From positions 1,816,235-1,880,234 of the forward strand of contig NZ_KI912149.1 of NCBI RefSeq assembly GCF_000517105.1: a DNA stretch of 64,000 bases. The letters are read 5' to 3'. The notes beneath the pieces are model-generated. The model searched no databases, was not told the origin of the DNA, and was given only the letters and a program-made list of their open reading frames with translations. Position numbers and translations under genes: made by a program. Numbering within the stretch: position 1 is the stretch's first letter; every line of letters starts with the position of its first letter. This stretch comes from Fischerella sp. PCC 9605 (GTDB taxonomy: Bacteria; Cyanobacteriota; Cyanobacteriia; Cyanobacteriales; Nostocaceae). This document shows positions 9,824-18,362 of this stretch, piece by piece.

Positions 9824-10531
9824 CTACCAATAGAAATAGCAAGTAACGCTGAGATTTTTACTATAACAAAAACATTTACCTGATGTTAAAAATTTAAAAC
9901 TTTCACAAAGGAATTGAAAATCAGGTAAATTTTTGTAAAATACAAGAGTGGAAATATCAGGGTAAGTAATTTGCACCATCAGCTTACAGATATCTGCCTG
10001 TTGTTCTAATCTGACGTAGATTGAAATTTGTGTCAAAACCTCTGGCAAACTAATTCTAAGTAACTCTTCTAAAGTTCTTAAAACAATCAGGCTACGTTCT
10101 GCTGGTTCATGTCGCCAAGAGGTAGGCAGATCAACATGAAAATATATGTGGGGATAGGATGTTACCCAAGGTTCTAATAAATACTGAATTGCTAGAGGTA
10201 AGCTGTCTTGAAGATACGCCGGAAATAAGCGATCGCTCAAGTGCGCCAAGGATTGATGAAAATTATCAATTTTTCTTAAGCATTCTTGAGTTTTGTTTAC
10301 CGATAATTCCAAATTATCTTCTGGTAATAATTCCAAACTGCGGCGAATTGTGAAAGATTCTTGCAATAAATCGTCCCGGATTTTTTCTGCTTCCAGGAAG
10401 AGTTTTAGAGATTGTCTACCAGACCACCATTGCAATGCTTGTTGAGTTTTATGATATGTTCTGACAAACAAAGTCAGTGTAATAATGTAGACAATCAAAA
10501 CTATAATTTGTATAGCCAATTGGTAATTCAC
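9824..10531 (-). CDS. Membrane-anchored degenerate histidine-kinase-like protein
   Basis: 235 residues with one N-terminal membrane helix (about 6-25) and a cytoplasmic helical domain. The middle (about 85-160) resembles the dimerisation helices of NarX-type cyanobacterial kinases: FHQSLAHLSDRLFP, LPLAIQYLLEPW and IVLRTLEELLRI. The last 60 residues do not show recognisable ATP-binding motifs (no N box, no DxGxG). It therefore looks like a kinase-derived protein without ATPase activity. It sits upstream of the response regulator in the same direction and could be a partner or modulator of it. Function unknown. Confidence 0.65.
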   Translation of the reverse strand: MNYQLAIQIIVLIVYIITLTLFVRTYHKTQQALQWWSGRQSLKLFLEAEKIRDDLLQESFTIRRSLELLPEDNLELSVNKTQECLRKIDNFHQSLAHLSDRLFPAYLQDSLPLAIQYLLEPWVTSYPHIYFHVDLPTSWRHEPAERSLIVLRTLEELLRISLPEVLTQISIYVRLEQQADICKLMVQITYPDISTLVFYKNLPDFQFLCESFKFLTSGKCFCYSKNLSVTCYFYW

Positions 10532-10733
10532 AGGACATTGGTAGCTTAGTTAATTGCCTAGTGAAAGAGAGTGGTATTAAGTAGGATATGGCATTTTTAT
10601 GCCAAAAAAATCGTTTGTAACAGACAAGATTGTTGCCAGAATAAGCTGTTTTTATTGCCGAAAACTGCATAATTGATAACCGAAGTTTTAAATTTTATGA
10701 TTAGTAGATTGTTTAAAGTATATATACGATGAC

Positions 10734-10756
10734 ATTCCCAGGCAAAGCCAGGGAAT
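10734..10756. repeat. Short palindromic repeat in the gap upstream of the kinase-like gene
   Basis: attcccaggcaaagccaggg followed by aat forms a small palindrome of a type dispersed in cyanobacterial genomes. The rest of the 10532-10842 gap holds a purine-rich stretch (10790-10820) and no visible gene. Confidence 0.5.
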
Positions 10757-10842
10757 CAGCTACAAAATATTTATTTTTTTCATTTAGACAGAGAGGTAAG
10801 TAGGAGAAGCGAGGGCGTGAGAAGTGCAAGAGTGGAGGTTGC

Positions 10843-12255
10843 TTATAAATCTGTACTTAGCCTTGCTTTTCTAAGCAGGAATTGCAGTGCAGTTTCTTGT
10901 TTAGAAATAATGTCAGCAGAAGCATTCATCCCTGCTTGGATATTGCAGGTACGATTGTAATCACCAAAACTTTGTTTTTCGGGTTGAATGGTAGCTTCAA
11001 AGAAGCCAGCATTAGGAGTAGTGTTACCTGCTGCGATCGCAGCTTGATTATTTATTGCAGGTGCGATCGCATCTGGAGAAATAGCACTGACAACACCTTT
11101 AAGAGTACCGTAATCAGGGTAGGGACAAGCATCAACTCGTAATTGCACTTGTTGACCAATTTCAACTTTTTTAATTTCAGCAGCAGGAATCATGGCTTTA
11201 ACAACTAAAGGCGCATTATAAGGCACAATTTCTGCTACAGGTTCTGAAGGGCGTACTACTTGACCTGGGTTGCGTAAATTTAGCTTGAGGATAATTCCAT
11301 CACTGGTAGCACGAATGACGCTACTTTCCATTTGGATGAGAATTTTTTGTCGTTCTTTTCGATATTGTTGGATTTGATTTCTAACTTCAATTTTTCTTTG
11401 AATTAAAGTATTTCTCTCTCTAAGCAAAGCAGCAAGGCTTGATTCTCCTTTTGCTTGTTCTTGAGCTATACGTTCTTGAGCAATCTCCACCGTTGCTGCA
11501 CTAGGATTAAGACCTGCTCTAGCTGTTTGTAGATTAGCTCTAGCGATATCAACAGCTTTTTGTTCCGCTTCAACTTCTAATAATGCTTGCTCAACAGCTA
11601 GTTTTCTTTGCTCGTAATCACGCTTACCAATTGCCCCATATTCAGCTAGTTCTCGAAAGCGATCGCGATCCTGTTTAGCAAACTTTAAATCCGCTAAAGC
11701 TTTTTTTAAACCAGCTTCAGCTTTTTGGAAATTTGCTTGTGCTGCTAGCAATTCACTTTGAGTTTTGACTTGCTCATTTTGATAATCTCGTTGATTGCGT
11801 GCCAAGTCTGCTTGGGCAGAAACAACAGTTCGTTCAAGAAGTCTTTTTTCTGCCTCAATTTGAATATCTAAAGTTTGAATTTGGGCTTGAATTTGAGTTA
11901 ATTGGAGAATTCCTTCTTGAATACTGTTTTGCAATTGGCTATGCTTGATCTGCAATTCCGTATCATCAAGACGGGCGATAATATCTCCCTGTTTGACTAT
12001 TTCATTTTCTTTAAAAAAAATACCTTTAATAGTTCCTTCTATTTCTGGTTGAACTACCCGAATGTCTCCCGCCGGACGAACGATCGCACTTGTTCTGACT
12101 GTAACATTGTATTTGATATATGAAGCCAGAGCGATCGCTATACCAAAATTTGCGATCAGAAACAGACCAGCTAACGATGTCCAACGGCCAATTGGTGGCA
12201 GAAATTCGTCAGTATTAACTGAGGGAAGAAGTTTTTGATTATGAGTGTAGAGCAT
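10843..12255 (-). CDS. HlyD-family membrane fusion (adaptor) protein
   Basis: 470 residues. An N-terminal cytoplasmic tail and one membrane helix (about 26-46) are followed by a lipoyl/biotinyl half (about 65-105, PEIEGTIKGIFFKENEIVKQ), a long coiled-coil hairpin (about 110-310), and the second lipoyl half plus beta-barrel (SVIRATSDGIILKLNLRNPG). This is the periplasmic adaptor that links an inner-membrane ABC exporter to an outer-membrane channel. It lies 104 bases downstream of the C39-peptidase exporter on the same strand, so it is very probably its partner in exporting the double-glycine peptides encoded further upstream. Confidence 0.93.
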   Translation of the reverse strand: MLYTHNQKLLPSVNTDEFLPPIGRWTSLAGLFLIANFGIAIALASYIKYNVTVRTSAIVRPAGDIRVVQPEIEGTIKGIFFKENEIVKQGDIIARLDDTELQIKHSQLQNSIQEGILQLTQIQAQIQTLDIQIEAEKRLLERTVVSAQADLARNQRDYQNEQVKTQSELLAAQANFQKAEAGLKKALADLKFAKQDRDRFRELAEYGAIGKRDYEQRKLAVEQALLEVEAEQKAVDIARANLQTARAGLNPSAATVEIAQERIAQEQAKGESSLAALLRERNTLIQRKIEVRNQIQQYRKERQKILIQMESSVIRATSDGIILKLNLRNPGQVVRPSEPVAEIVPYNAPLVVKAMIPAAEIKKVEIGQQVQLRVDACPYPDYGTLKGVVSAISPDAIAPAINNQAAIAAGNTTPNAGFFEATIQPEKQSFGDYNRTCNIQAGMNASADIISKQETALQFLLRKARLSTDL

Positions 12256-12359
12256 AATAGTTAGTTATTAGTTGTTAGTTGTTGGTTGGTTGTCAATTGT
12301 TGATTGCTGGTTGTTACAAACAACAATCAACAAACAACAATCACCAATCACTACCAAAT
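12256..12359. repeat. Heptamer tandem repeat between exporter and adaptor genes
   Basis: Repeats of ttagttg/ttggttg on one side and caacaat/caacaaa on the other form a potential long hairpin between two co-directional genes. It could affect read-through from the exporter into the adaptor gene. Confidence 0.7.
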
Positions 12360-14510
12360 TCAAGGAATTAAAAAGTCTAAATGGTCGCCACTTAGGGAGC
12401 TTAACTCTTCCACAGAACCTTGAAGTTTTAACTTGCCCTGCTCTAAATACACAATCCAATCAGCACGATTAATTACTCGGGGACGGTGGCTGATCAAAAT
12501 CGTCGTTTTACCACGACGATGCTCTAATAATCTATCTAAAACTTGTGCTTCACTGACTGGATCGAGTCCAGCAGTAGATTCATCTAAAATGAGGACTGCT
12601 GGATCTGTAACAATAGCTCGTGCTATTGCTAGTCGTTGACGTTGTCCGCCAGAAATATTTGCGCCAAATTCACCCAAAACAGTTTGATATTTGTCAGGAA
12701 GTTTACTGATAAATTCATCAGCTTCAGCAATTTGGCAAGCTTTGACAATTTGCTCAAATGAAACGTGGGGTGTTCCTAAGCGGAAATTCTCGACAATAGA
12801 ACGGCTCCAAAAGTGAGCGTCTTGAGGAACTAGAATTACCTGTTGGCGCAGACAATCAAGAGAAAGGTCATCTAGATTATAAATTCCAATCCGAATATTG
12901 CCCGATTGCAATGGATATAAACCTGCGATTAGTTTAGCAAGGGTACTTTTACCACAGCCAGATTTGCCAATAAAAGCAATTGCTTTACCACCTGGAATTG
13001 TCAATGAAAAATCTTCTAGTAAGTCTATTCGACCAGCGTAGTGAAAATTAACATTGTTACAAACAATGTCAGCTTCTCCAGGTATTGCGACAAATTGTTT
13101 CTTGGCATCTTTATTATCTTCTGGAGTGGAATCTATAACTTCTGTTAGACGCTGAACAGCCGTTCTCGCGCGAGTATATTCATCTATAAAACCAATGACA
13201 CTACCAATTAAGCCAATAAAATTGGCATTCATGGCATTAAATGCCAGTAGTTGCCCGATACTTAGGTTTTCCTGCGGTTGAATTACCAAATTACCACCAA
13301 ACCACAACAAAGCAACGCTACCAATCGCAGCGATAAAGCCAGAGAAGGTACTATTGACAATGGCGATCTGAATTGTGTTTAAGGTGAGGGTAGCAAGACG
13401 ACCAAATCGGCTTTGAAATTCATCCCAAAATTGCGGTGCTGCTGTGGTAGTTTTGAGTGTAAGTGCGCCTTTAAAGGTTTCTACTAAAACGCCTTGAGCT
13501 TCTGCTTCTTGAACTAATAATTCACGTGTTTTTACTCGTAAGGTTGGCTGGAAGACAATTGTAGAAAGAGTCATAACCACGGCGACAACTACAGCCACTG
13601 TGGTCAATTTCCAGCTATAAAAAATCATGAAACCAAAAGAAACCAGCGCAATAAAAAATTGGCTGGGCAAACCGACAATTACTTGAGCAACTAATTGATT
13701 AATTTGGTCTATGTCTCGCAAGCGGCTAACAATTTCACCACTACGACGAGCTTCGTAGTAAGAAAGAGGCAATCGCAAAATTTGTCGCCCAAATTCTAAG
13801 ACTAAACCCAATTGTAGACGTTGAGCAAAATGAGCAATTAAGTTAGACTGTACGAATGAAAGACTAGTGGAAACAAATTGCATTACGACCACAGCGATCG
13901 CCACTGTAGTGAGCAGCCTTGTATCCCCTCTCACCAATACATCATCAGTCAGGATTTGCAGCAAAAACGGCGAAGCTAAAGATAGCAAACCCAAAACTAA
14001 ATTTAAAGGTAAGGCTTGTGCCAGTATGCCGCGAAACATCCAAACACGCTTGAAAAAACGCCAAAAGCCGCCAACCTTGTCGTCTTCTTGAGCATAAAAG
14101 CGAATTGGATCTGGCTGCAATAACAGCATCAACCAATCTGTCCAATTTTCTGCTAAATCTTTTTTAGACAGATAACGGATGCCAACTGCCGGATCGGCAA
14201 CTACACATTTTTTACCTTGCTTACCATATAAAACAACCCAATGATTCCCTTGCCAGTGAATAATAGCTGGTAGAGGTGCTTCCTTCATTCGGCTTAAAAG
14301 TTCTGGTGAAGTTTTCACTGGGCGAGCATTAAACCCTAGTGTTTCTGCACCTCGCTTTAATCCCAATAAAGAGGTTCCAAACTGTCCAGTACCTACCGCT
14401 TCACGAATGTGATTGAGAGTAAAACTACGTCCATAATATTTAGAAATGGAAGCCAGGCAAGCAGCCCCACAGTCTTCTTCACTATGCTGTCGAATAACTT
14501 TGTATTTCAT
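12360..14510 (-). CDS. Peptidase-containing ABC exporter (C39 peptidase + ABC transporter)
   Basis: 716 residues. The N-terminal C39 cysteine peptidase has Cys14 (EEDCGAACL), His90 (GNHWVVLYG) and Asp106 (ADPAVG), all intact. Six membrane helices follow (about 165-440), then an ATP-binding domain with Walker A GKSGCGKST, signature ISGGQRQRLAIARA and Walker B VLILDEST. Such transporters cut double-glycine leaders and export the mature peptide in one step. Two small proteins with double-glycine leaders are encoded directly upstream on the same strand and the HlyD adaptor directly downstream, forming a complete cassette. Confidence 0.95.
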   Translation of the reverse strand: MKYKVIRQHSEEDCGAACLASISKYYGRSFTLNHIREAVGTGQFGTSLLGLKRGAETLGFNARPVKTSPELLSRMKEAPLPAIIHWQGNHWVVLYGKQGKKCVVADPAVGIRYLSKKDLAENWTDWLMLLLQPDPIRFYAQEDDKVGGFWRFFKRVWMFRGILAQALPLNLVLGLLSLASPFLLQILTDDVLVRGDTRLLTTVAIAVVVMQFVSTSLSFVQSNLIAHFAQRLQLGLVLEFGRQILRLPLSYYEARRSGEIVSRLRDIDQINQLVAQVIVGLPSQFFIALVSFGFMIFYSWKLTTVAVVVAVVMTLSTIVFQPTLRVKTRELLVQEAEAQGVLVETFKGALTLKTTTAAPQFWDEFQSRFGRLATLTLNTIQIAIVNSTFSGFIAAIGSVALLWFGGNLVIQPQENLSIGQLLAFNAMNANFIGLIGSVIGFIDEYTRARTAVQRLTEVIDSTPEDNKDAKKQFVAIPGEADIVCNNVNFHYAGRIDLLEDFSLTIPGGKAIAFIGKSGCGKSTLAKLIAGLYPLQSGNIRIGIYNLDDLSLDCLRQQVILVPQDAHFWSRSIVENFRLGTPHVSFEQIVKACQIAEADEFISKLPDKYQTVLGEFGANISGGQRQRLAIARAIVTDPAVLILDESTAGLDPVSEAQVLDRLLEHRRGKTTILISHRPRVINRADWIVYLEQGKLKLQGSVEELSSLSGDHLDFLIP

Positions 14511-14594
14511 TAGTAATTCACCCCAAACATTGAGATCCAGAATCCGGAGGTATTATCAATTCTGTTTGCCTGTTTTTGATATTTATTTTTACGT

Positions 14595-14909
14595 CTAATA
14601 AAATAAGTAAAAAATTATTCTACGAATGAAACTTAAGGGGCTGAAACCATATTCACGCATCCTACGCATACTATCTCCAAATACCGAATTCATATTAAAT
14701 CCAAAACTAATTAGCGAAGAGTTATATGCAGATGTTTGCTTGGAAGAAATACTACGTTGACTTTCATCTACGTTGAATTCATTACTTGCAAAAGAGTTTA
14801 TATCATGCCTTTGAATGACAAAATCAAATCCTCCTGATACGGTTTCCTGTTCTGACTCAGATAACTCCGTAAATAAATCGGATTGTGTCAATTTGTTATC
14901 ATCAGCCAC
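14595..14909 (-). CDS. Double-glycine leader peptide (candidate exported peptide 1)
   Basis: 104 residues, GTG start with agaggtgat just upstream. The leader contains DLFTELSESEQETVSGG, ending at Gly26-Gly27, the classic cleavage signal for C39 exporters. The predicted mature part (about 77 residues) is rich in Ser, Asn and Phe, has no cysteines, and ends in a hydrophobic basic tail (FIRRIIFYLFY). It lies 84 bases upstream of the exporter gene. The leader resembles that of the second peptide at 15320-15601, but the mature parts share no evident similarity. Its activity (bacteriocin, signal or other) is unknown. Confidence 0.75.
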   Translation of the reverse strand: MADDNKLTQSDLFTELSESEQETVSGGFDFVIQRHDINSFASNEFNVDESQRSISSKQTSAYNSSLISFGFNMNSVFGDSMRRMREYGFSPLSFIRRIIFYLFY

Positions 14910-15277
14910 AGTATCACCTCTTTTGAAATCAAAGTAATTTTAGAAACTTGGCAGCAAAATTAAGTATTAAAGCAATTTTTGGCGTTATTAAGATTCCCTG
15001 ATTTAGTACCGCTAACTAATTTTTCTTTTCTATATGCAGTAAGCTACCAGCTGTAAGGGATAGAGATTTGATGAATAACCATCGCATCTATGCAATTACC
15101 CAATTAGCTGATAGCTGACTGAACTATAGAAAAAAAACCATATAGCAAAGATGCAGGATGAAATTGAGGATTCCAGAGTCATAAATTATTAAGCCTTATC
15201 ACACACACCAAACTAGAGCGTTCAAAAGCGTTCAGTTGTTGTATAATCAAAGGAAGGAAAACTTTCTGGAATCCGGA

Positions 15278-15309
15278 TTAGGCAATTAATGCACAACTTA
15301 ATTGCCTAA
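15278..15309. terminator. Stem-loop just after the second leader-peptide gene
   Basis: A perfect 12-base inverted repeat (ttaggcaattaa ... ttaattgcctaa) with an 8-base loop begins about 10 bases after the stop codon of the 15320-15601 gene. On the minus strand it is not followed by a T run, so it may be a partial terminator or mRNA-stabilising hairpin. Such a hairpin would uncouple abundant peptide mRNA from the downstream exporter. The rest of the 14910-15277 gap is AT-rich and holds no gene that I can see. Confidence 0.55.
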
Positions 15310-15319
15310 TTTTAATTTT

Positions 15320-15601
15320 TTAGTAATGCCAGGGGTAGATGTGAATTTTTTCTAGAGCGGAGGCATCAACTTTCGCTTGTTCAGTGCTGAATTCCTTCAT
15401 TGTGCCTGCACCTTTAGCATCGGCAAATGTGGCAGTCTTTAAGGTCAAGCTCTTGAATGCTTGAGAGAAGTCAGACTTAGCAACTTCCTTAAATCCTGGG
15501 AAATACTTTCCGTAGTCATAGCCACCACCACCAGCAACCATTTGCTGTTGTTCTTCGGTTACATCAACGAACATATCAGATGCGAAAATTTCGTTAGACA
15601 T
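15320..15601 (-). CDS. Double-glycine leader peptide (candidate exported peptide 2, CTB-bacteriocin-like)
   Basis: 93 residues with an aaggag site 9 bases upstream of ATG. The leader FVDVTEEQQQMVAGG ends at Gly24-Gly25 and is followed by a glycine/tyrosine-rich start (GGYDYGKYFPG) and a charged helical part ending IHIYPWHY. This organisation matches the cyanobacterial double-glycine 'CTB family bacteriocin' proteins as I remember them. It is the first gene of the minus-strand set peptide 2, peptide 1, C39 exporter, HlyD adaptor, and the exporter is its likely processing enzyme. There are no cysteines, so no lanthionine or disulfide modification is suggested. Confidence 0.78.
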   Translation of the reverse strand: MSNEIFASDMFVDVTEEQQQMVAGGGGYDYGKYFPGFKEVAKSDFSQAFKSLTLKTATFADAKGAGTMKEFSTEQAKVDASALEKIHIYPWHY

Positions 15602-15847
15602 AGTTGAAAACTCCTTGGTTGTAATCTTGGTGTTAATTTTGAGGCTTTAGTTGATTGCCCTTTGTTTGGCGATTCAACTCTTTGCTTGTTTATTACGATA
15701 TACGGTCGCCAATAGATATAGCATTAGAAATTCGTGCAAACTTAATTGCCAGGTTGAGAATCACAAATTGCAGGATAATGCTAGTGTCATTTCCGAAAAA
15801 TACATTTAAATCCAATCAACTTGGGATTATTCTCGTAGACCAATAAA

Positions 15848-15876
15848 AAATCCAGTTTCTACAAGAAACTGGATTT
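15848..15876 (-). terminator. Rho-independent terminator
   Basis: aaatccagtttc / gaaactggattt form a 12-base-pair stem with a 5-base loop. On the minus strand it is followed by TTTTTTATT. It would end transcripts from the minus-strand gene at 16098-16529 and so insulate the peptide-export cassette. The surrounding gap 15602-16097 shows no convincing gene. Confidence 0.75.
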
Positions 15877-16097
15877 ATTTGGACAGGCTCTCAAAATAGA
15901 GATTACGATCAATTGTTATGAATGCTTCAGTTAATCAATCAAATAAAATATAAGACTTTCGTAGCGGTATATTATGCTATCTCTAATCCACCCAGAAAAA
16001 GCATAACACCATGCAGCCTACTCTAGATTATTTACATTTGCCTGAGTAATAGTATAAAAATAACTTAGGAAAATATTTGCGTTTAACAAATTAAGAA

Positions 16098-16529
16098 TCA
16101 ACCATTAGATGAATGCTCATTCTCTAGAAGTCGATCGCGAATAGTCTTCAGTTGCCCTTGACTGCTAACGGGATTGCGTGGCAGTGGTACCTCCATATTG
16201 GGCCAGCCGGATAAATCATTGCATGGGCATAACTCAGCTGGCATACCTACATTTCGCACTGGTACTGGCATAGTGCAACGGGCACAGGGGAACATCTCCC
16301 AATTGGGTGTTAAGAGTTCAGCAATAGTTTCGTGTGTACCTTCTAAGTGACAGTCGCCTGAATTTTGTGAGGTAATCTTTCGCCAGCATTCCTCAAACTC
16401 ATCGCTGTAGCGATCGCCTACTATGACGTATTCAGGCAACAATGCTTCTGCACTATTGCCAACTATTACCTTTTTGCCTAACTGAAACCAGTAAGCGAGA
16501 TATCGTTTTACTTCTTTTTGAGATGCCAT
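16098..16529 (-). CDS. Conserved cyanobacterial protein of unknown function with cysteine pairs
   Basis: 143 residues, no signal peptide. I do not recognise a named family. The N-terminal half looks like a small alpha/beta domain (KRYLAYWFQLGKKVIVGNSA, then LPEYVIVGDRYSDEFEECW). The C-terminal part contains FPCARCTMPVPV and ELCPCNDL, i.e. CxxC plus CxC, which could bind a metal. It is isolated between the peptide cassette and cobU. A terminator at 15848-15876 fits its transcript. Confidence 0.7.
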   Translation of the reverse strand: MASQKEVKRYLAYWFQLGKKVIVGNSAEALLPEYVIVGDRYSDEFEECWRKITSQNSGDCHLEGTHETIAELLTPNWEMFPCARCTMPVPVRNVGMPAELCPCNDLSGWPNMEVPLPRNPVSSQGQLKTIRDRLLENEHSSNG

Positions 16530-16648
16530 ACTCTCAATCTTATAGCCTAGATTTTGAATTGTGGTTCGCCAATTTGGAACAAATAATTAAGAATGGTCAT
16601 TAGTCATTAGTCAATAGTCATTGGTCATTAGTCATTAGTTATTTGTTA

Positions 16649-17251
16649 TTAGTTCTTTCCCTTACTCCCCATCTCCCCATCTCCCACTCTCCCACTCTCC
16701 CCCTCTCTTCCCCAGCTTGGTAATGGGGAACCAAGCAGACTCAGATTAAGAACGTGACCACCAGTAACTAAATAGACTAATGCAGAGATTGCACTCAACT
16801 GACGCACCAAAGCACCCAAGCGATCGCGAAAAGTACGACCGATAGGATAAGCTGGCACCACACCCCATCCTGTTTCTTCGGCAACAAAAATCATATCGGC
16901 TGCGACTAATTCCACTGTCTCTAATAACTCTTGCACAGTCTTTTCCCAGATTGCTTCCTCCTGAGAGAGAAGATTAGCTACCCAAGTTCCTAAAGAATCA
17001 ATCAAAATACAGGTGTTTGGTTTCGCTTCAGCAAGGGTAGCAGATAATTCCACAGGCACTTCCAGTGTTACCCAGTTTTGAGGACGGCGTTGTTGATGTT
17101 TTTGAATGCGTTGTTGCCACTCATGATCTGCATCGTTACAAGTTGCTGTCGCCACGTAAATCACTGCTTTTTGTGACTGCACTGCCAAAGCTTCTGCCCA
17201 TTCACTTTTACCAGAACGTGCAGGCCCAGTTACCAAAATGACTTTATTCAT
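16649..17251 (-). CDS. cobU: Adenosylcobinamide kinase / adenosylcobinamide-phosphate guanylyltransferase
   Basis: Bifunctional enzyme of late cobalamin (vitamin B12) synthesis: it phosphorylates adenosylcobinamide and transfers GMP from GTP to it. The P-loop GPARSGKS is at residues 9-16. TATCNDADHEWQQRIQKHQQ, ILIDSLGTWVANLL and FVAEETGWGVVP are characteristic CobU segments. The normal protein end is around NLSLLGSPLP. Here the frame continues for about 20 Gly/Glu-rich residues (SWGREGESGRVGDGEMGSKG) that are translated from a gggagat-type repeat, so the C-terminus seems extended by repeat DNA. No cobalamin riboswitch is evident upstream. Confidence 0.92.
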   Translation of the reverse strand: MNKVILVTGPARSGKSEWAEALAVQSQKAVIYVATATCNDADHEWQQRIQKHQQRRPQNWVTLEVPVELSATLAEAKPNTCILIDSLGTWVANLLSQEEAIWEKTVQELLETVELVAADMIFVAEETGWGVVPAYPIGRTFRDRLGALVRQLSAISALVYLVTGGHVLNLSLLGSPLPSWGREGESGRVGDGEMGSKGKN

Positions 17252-17507
17252 TAAACTTTATCCTCCTGCCTTTTGCTTCCTGCCGGGGTTTCCACAAATT
17301 CACGCGAAGCGGCGAGTTTGTGGGGTGCTTCTCCTGACTCTGGCTTCTGTCTTTTGTCTTCTTGTTTGTGACTTTACTCTAAGCAGTTTAGTTAGTATCT
17401 TTAATTAACTAGGGTTGTAACTTAGATACCATAATTTTTCACTTTCAGGATGAGATTTTTGACCCCAATTAACTTTTAAGAGATAAAATTAACACTCAGC
17501 ATCTTTT

Positions 17508-18362
17508 ATGCAATTTTGGGAAAAGTCAAAAATCCCAACAGACGAATCAGCATCATTAAATACCACAAGTCACAGCAAAGCTAGAGATATCCTTATGAAA
17601 GCAGGTTTAAAACGTATTGAGGCTACACTGCACGATTTAGGAAATCGCGGTACTGCTGCCGCTGAATCAGAAGATACAAGCAAGCAGTCTTTATCGTTTC
17701 GGATCAGCACTGGTGTATCAGAACAGGCAGCTAATAATAATATCTCGTCCCAGAATGAGCATACTCAGCAACAAGAAGAGTATCTAGAGCCTCATCAAAC
17801 AACCGTGCAAACCTTTTCGGTAGAAGAGAACGCCTGCAAAACGCCAAGCCTCCCCAAATTCAAAACACCTAGCTTTACCAGTCATCGCAATGGGCCTAAT
17901 CCGGCATTAGCAATGAACCTGTTGGAAGAAATACAGGAAATCGTTGCTGGTTGGCAAGCAGAATTGCAAAAAATCGTGCGGCAAATACAAGACCTTTATT
18001 TAGAAGGACCTATTGTTAATGGTTGGTTAGAGTCTTACACAGGCGAAGAACCGACAGGAAACGCCACACTACGCCATGCAGAAGTCGATCGCTTGATGGA
18101 CTATGTAGAAGAAATTTGCGCTCAACAAGAAAAAATATCTTATCAATCATCCTGTGCCGGCTACCGTTTGTGTGGTTTGGATGCTTCTGGTACAGTCTGG
18201 TCACGTCCCTGTCCACCCGATCAGGTTGCCAGCGTCAGTATGGCGATCGCCCGCTACCAAAAATTACGCCAATTGTTAGCACGCAAGCAATACTTAGAAA
18301 CTCGTCTCACACAATTGGCTGAAACTTTAGTGGTTTTACACGGTCACATTCAATGCCAGTAA
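17508..18362 (+). CDS. Conserved cyanobacterial hypothetical protein
   Basis: 284 residues, probably cytoplasmic, with no membrane segments. Residues 1-140 are low in order and rich in Ser, Gln, Glu and Thr. A helical C-terminal domain (about 143-284) has coiled-coil character on both sides of a short motif with cysteines (CAGYRLCGLDASGTVWSRPC). I cannot assign a family. It is divergent from cobU across a 256-base gap. The conserved-looking C-terminal domain and good codon use support a real gene. Confidence 0.7.
   Translation: MQFWEKSKIPTDESASLNTTSHSKARDILMKAGLKRIEATLHDLGNRGTAAAESEDTSKQSLSFRISTGVSEQAANNNISSQNEHTQQQEEYLEPHQTTVQTFSVEENACKTPSLPKFKTPSFTSHRNGPNPALAMNLLEEIQEIVAGWQAELQKIVRQIQDLYLEGPIVNGWLESYTGEEPTGNATLRHAEVDRLMDYVEEICAQQEKISYQSSCAGYRLCGLDASGTVWSRPCPPDQVASVSMAIARYQKLRQLLARKQYLETRLTQLAETLVVLHGHIQCQ

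Noticed and set aside
14595-15601. Small leader-peptide genes as lanthipeptide or Nif11-type precursors
   Set aside because: No cysteines in either peptide and no modifying enzyme (LanM, radical SAM, cyclodehydratase) nearby, so plain double-glycine export is the simpler reading.
17252-17507. Cobalamin riboswitch upstream of cobU
   Set aside because: No B12-box-like conserved core could be seen. The region contains a repeat (gcgaagcggcgagtttgtgg) instead.
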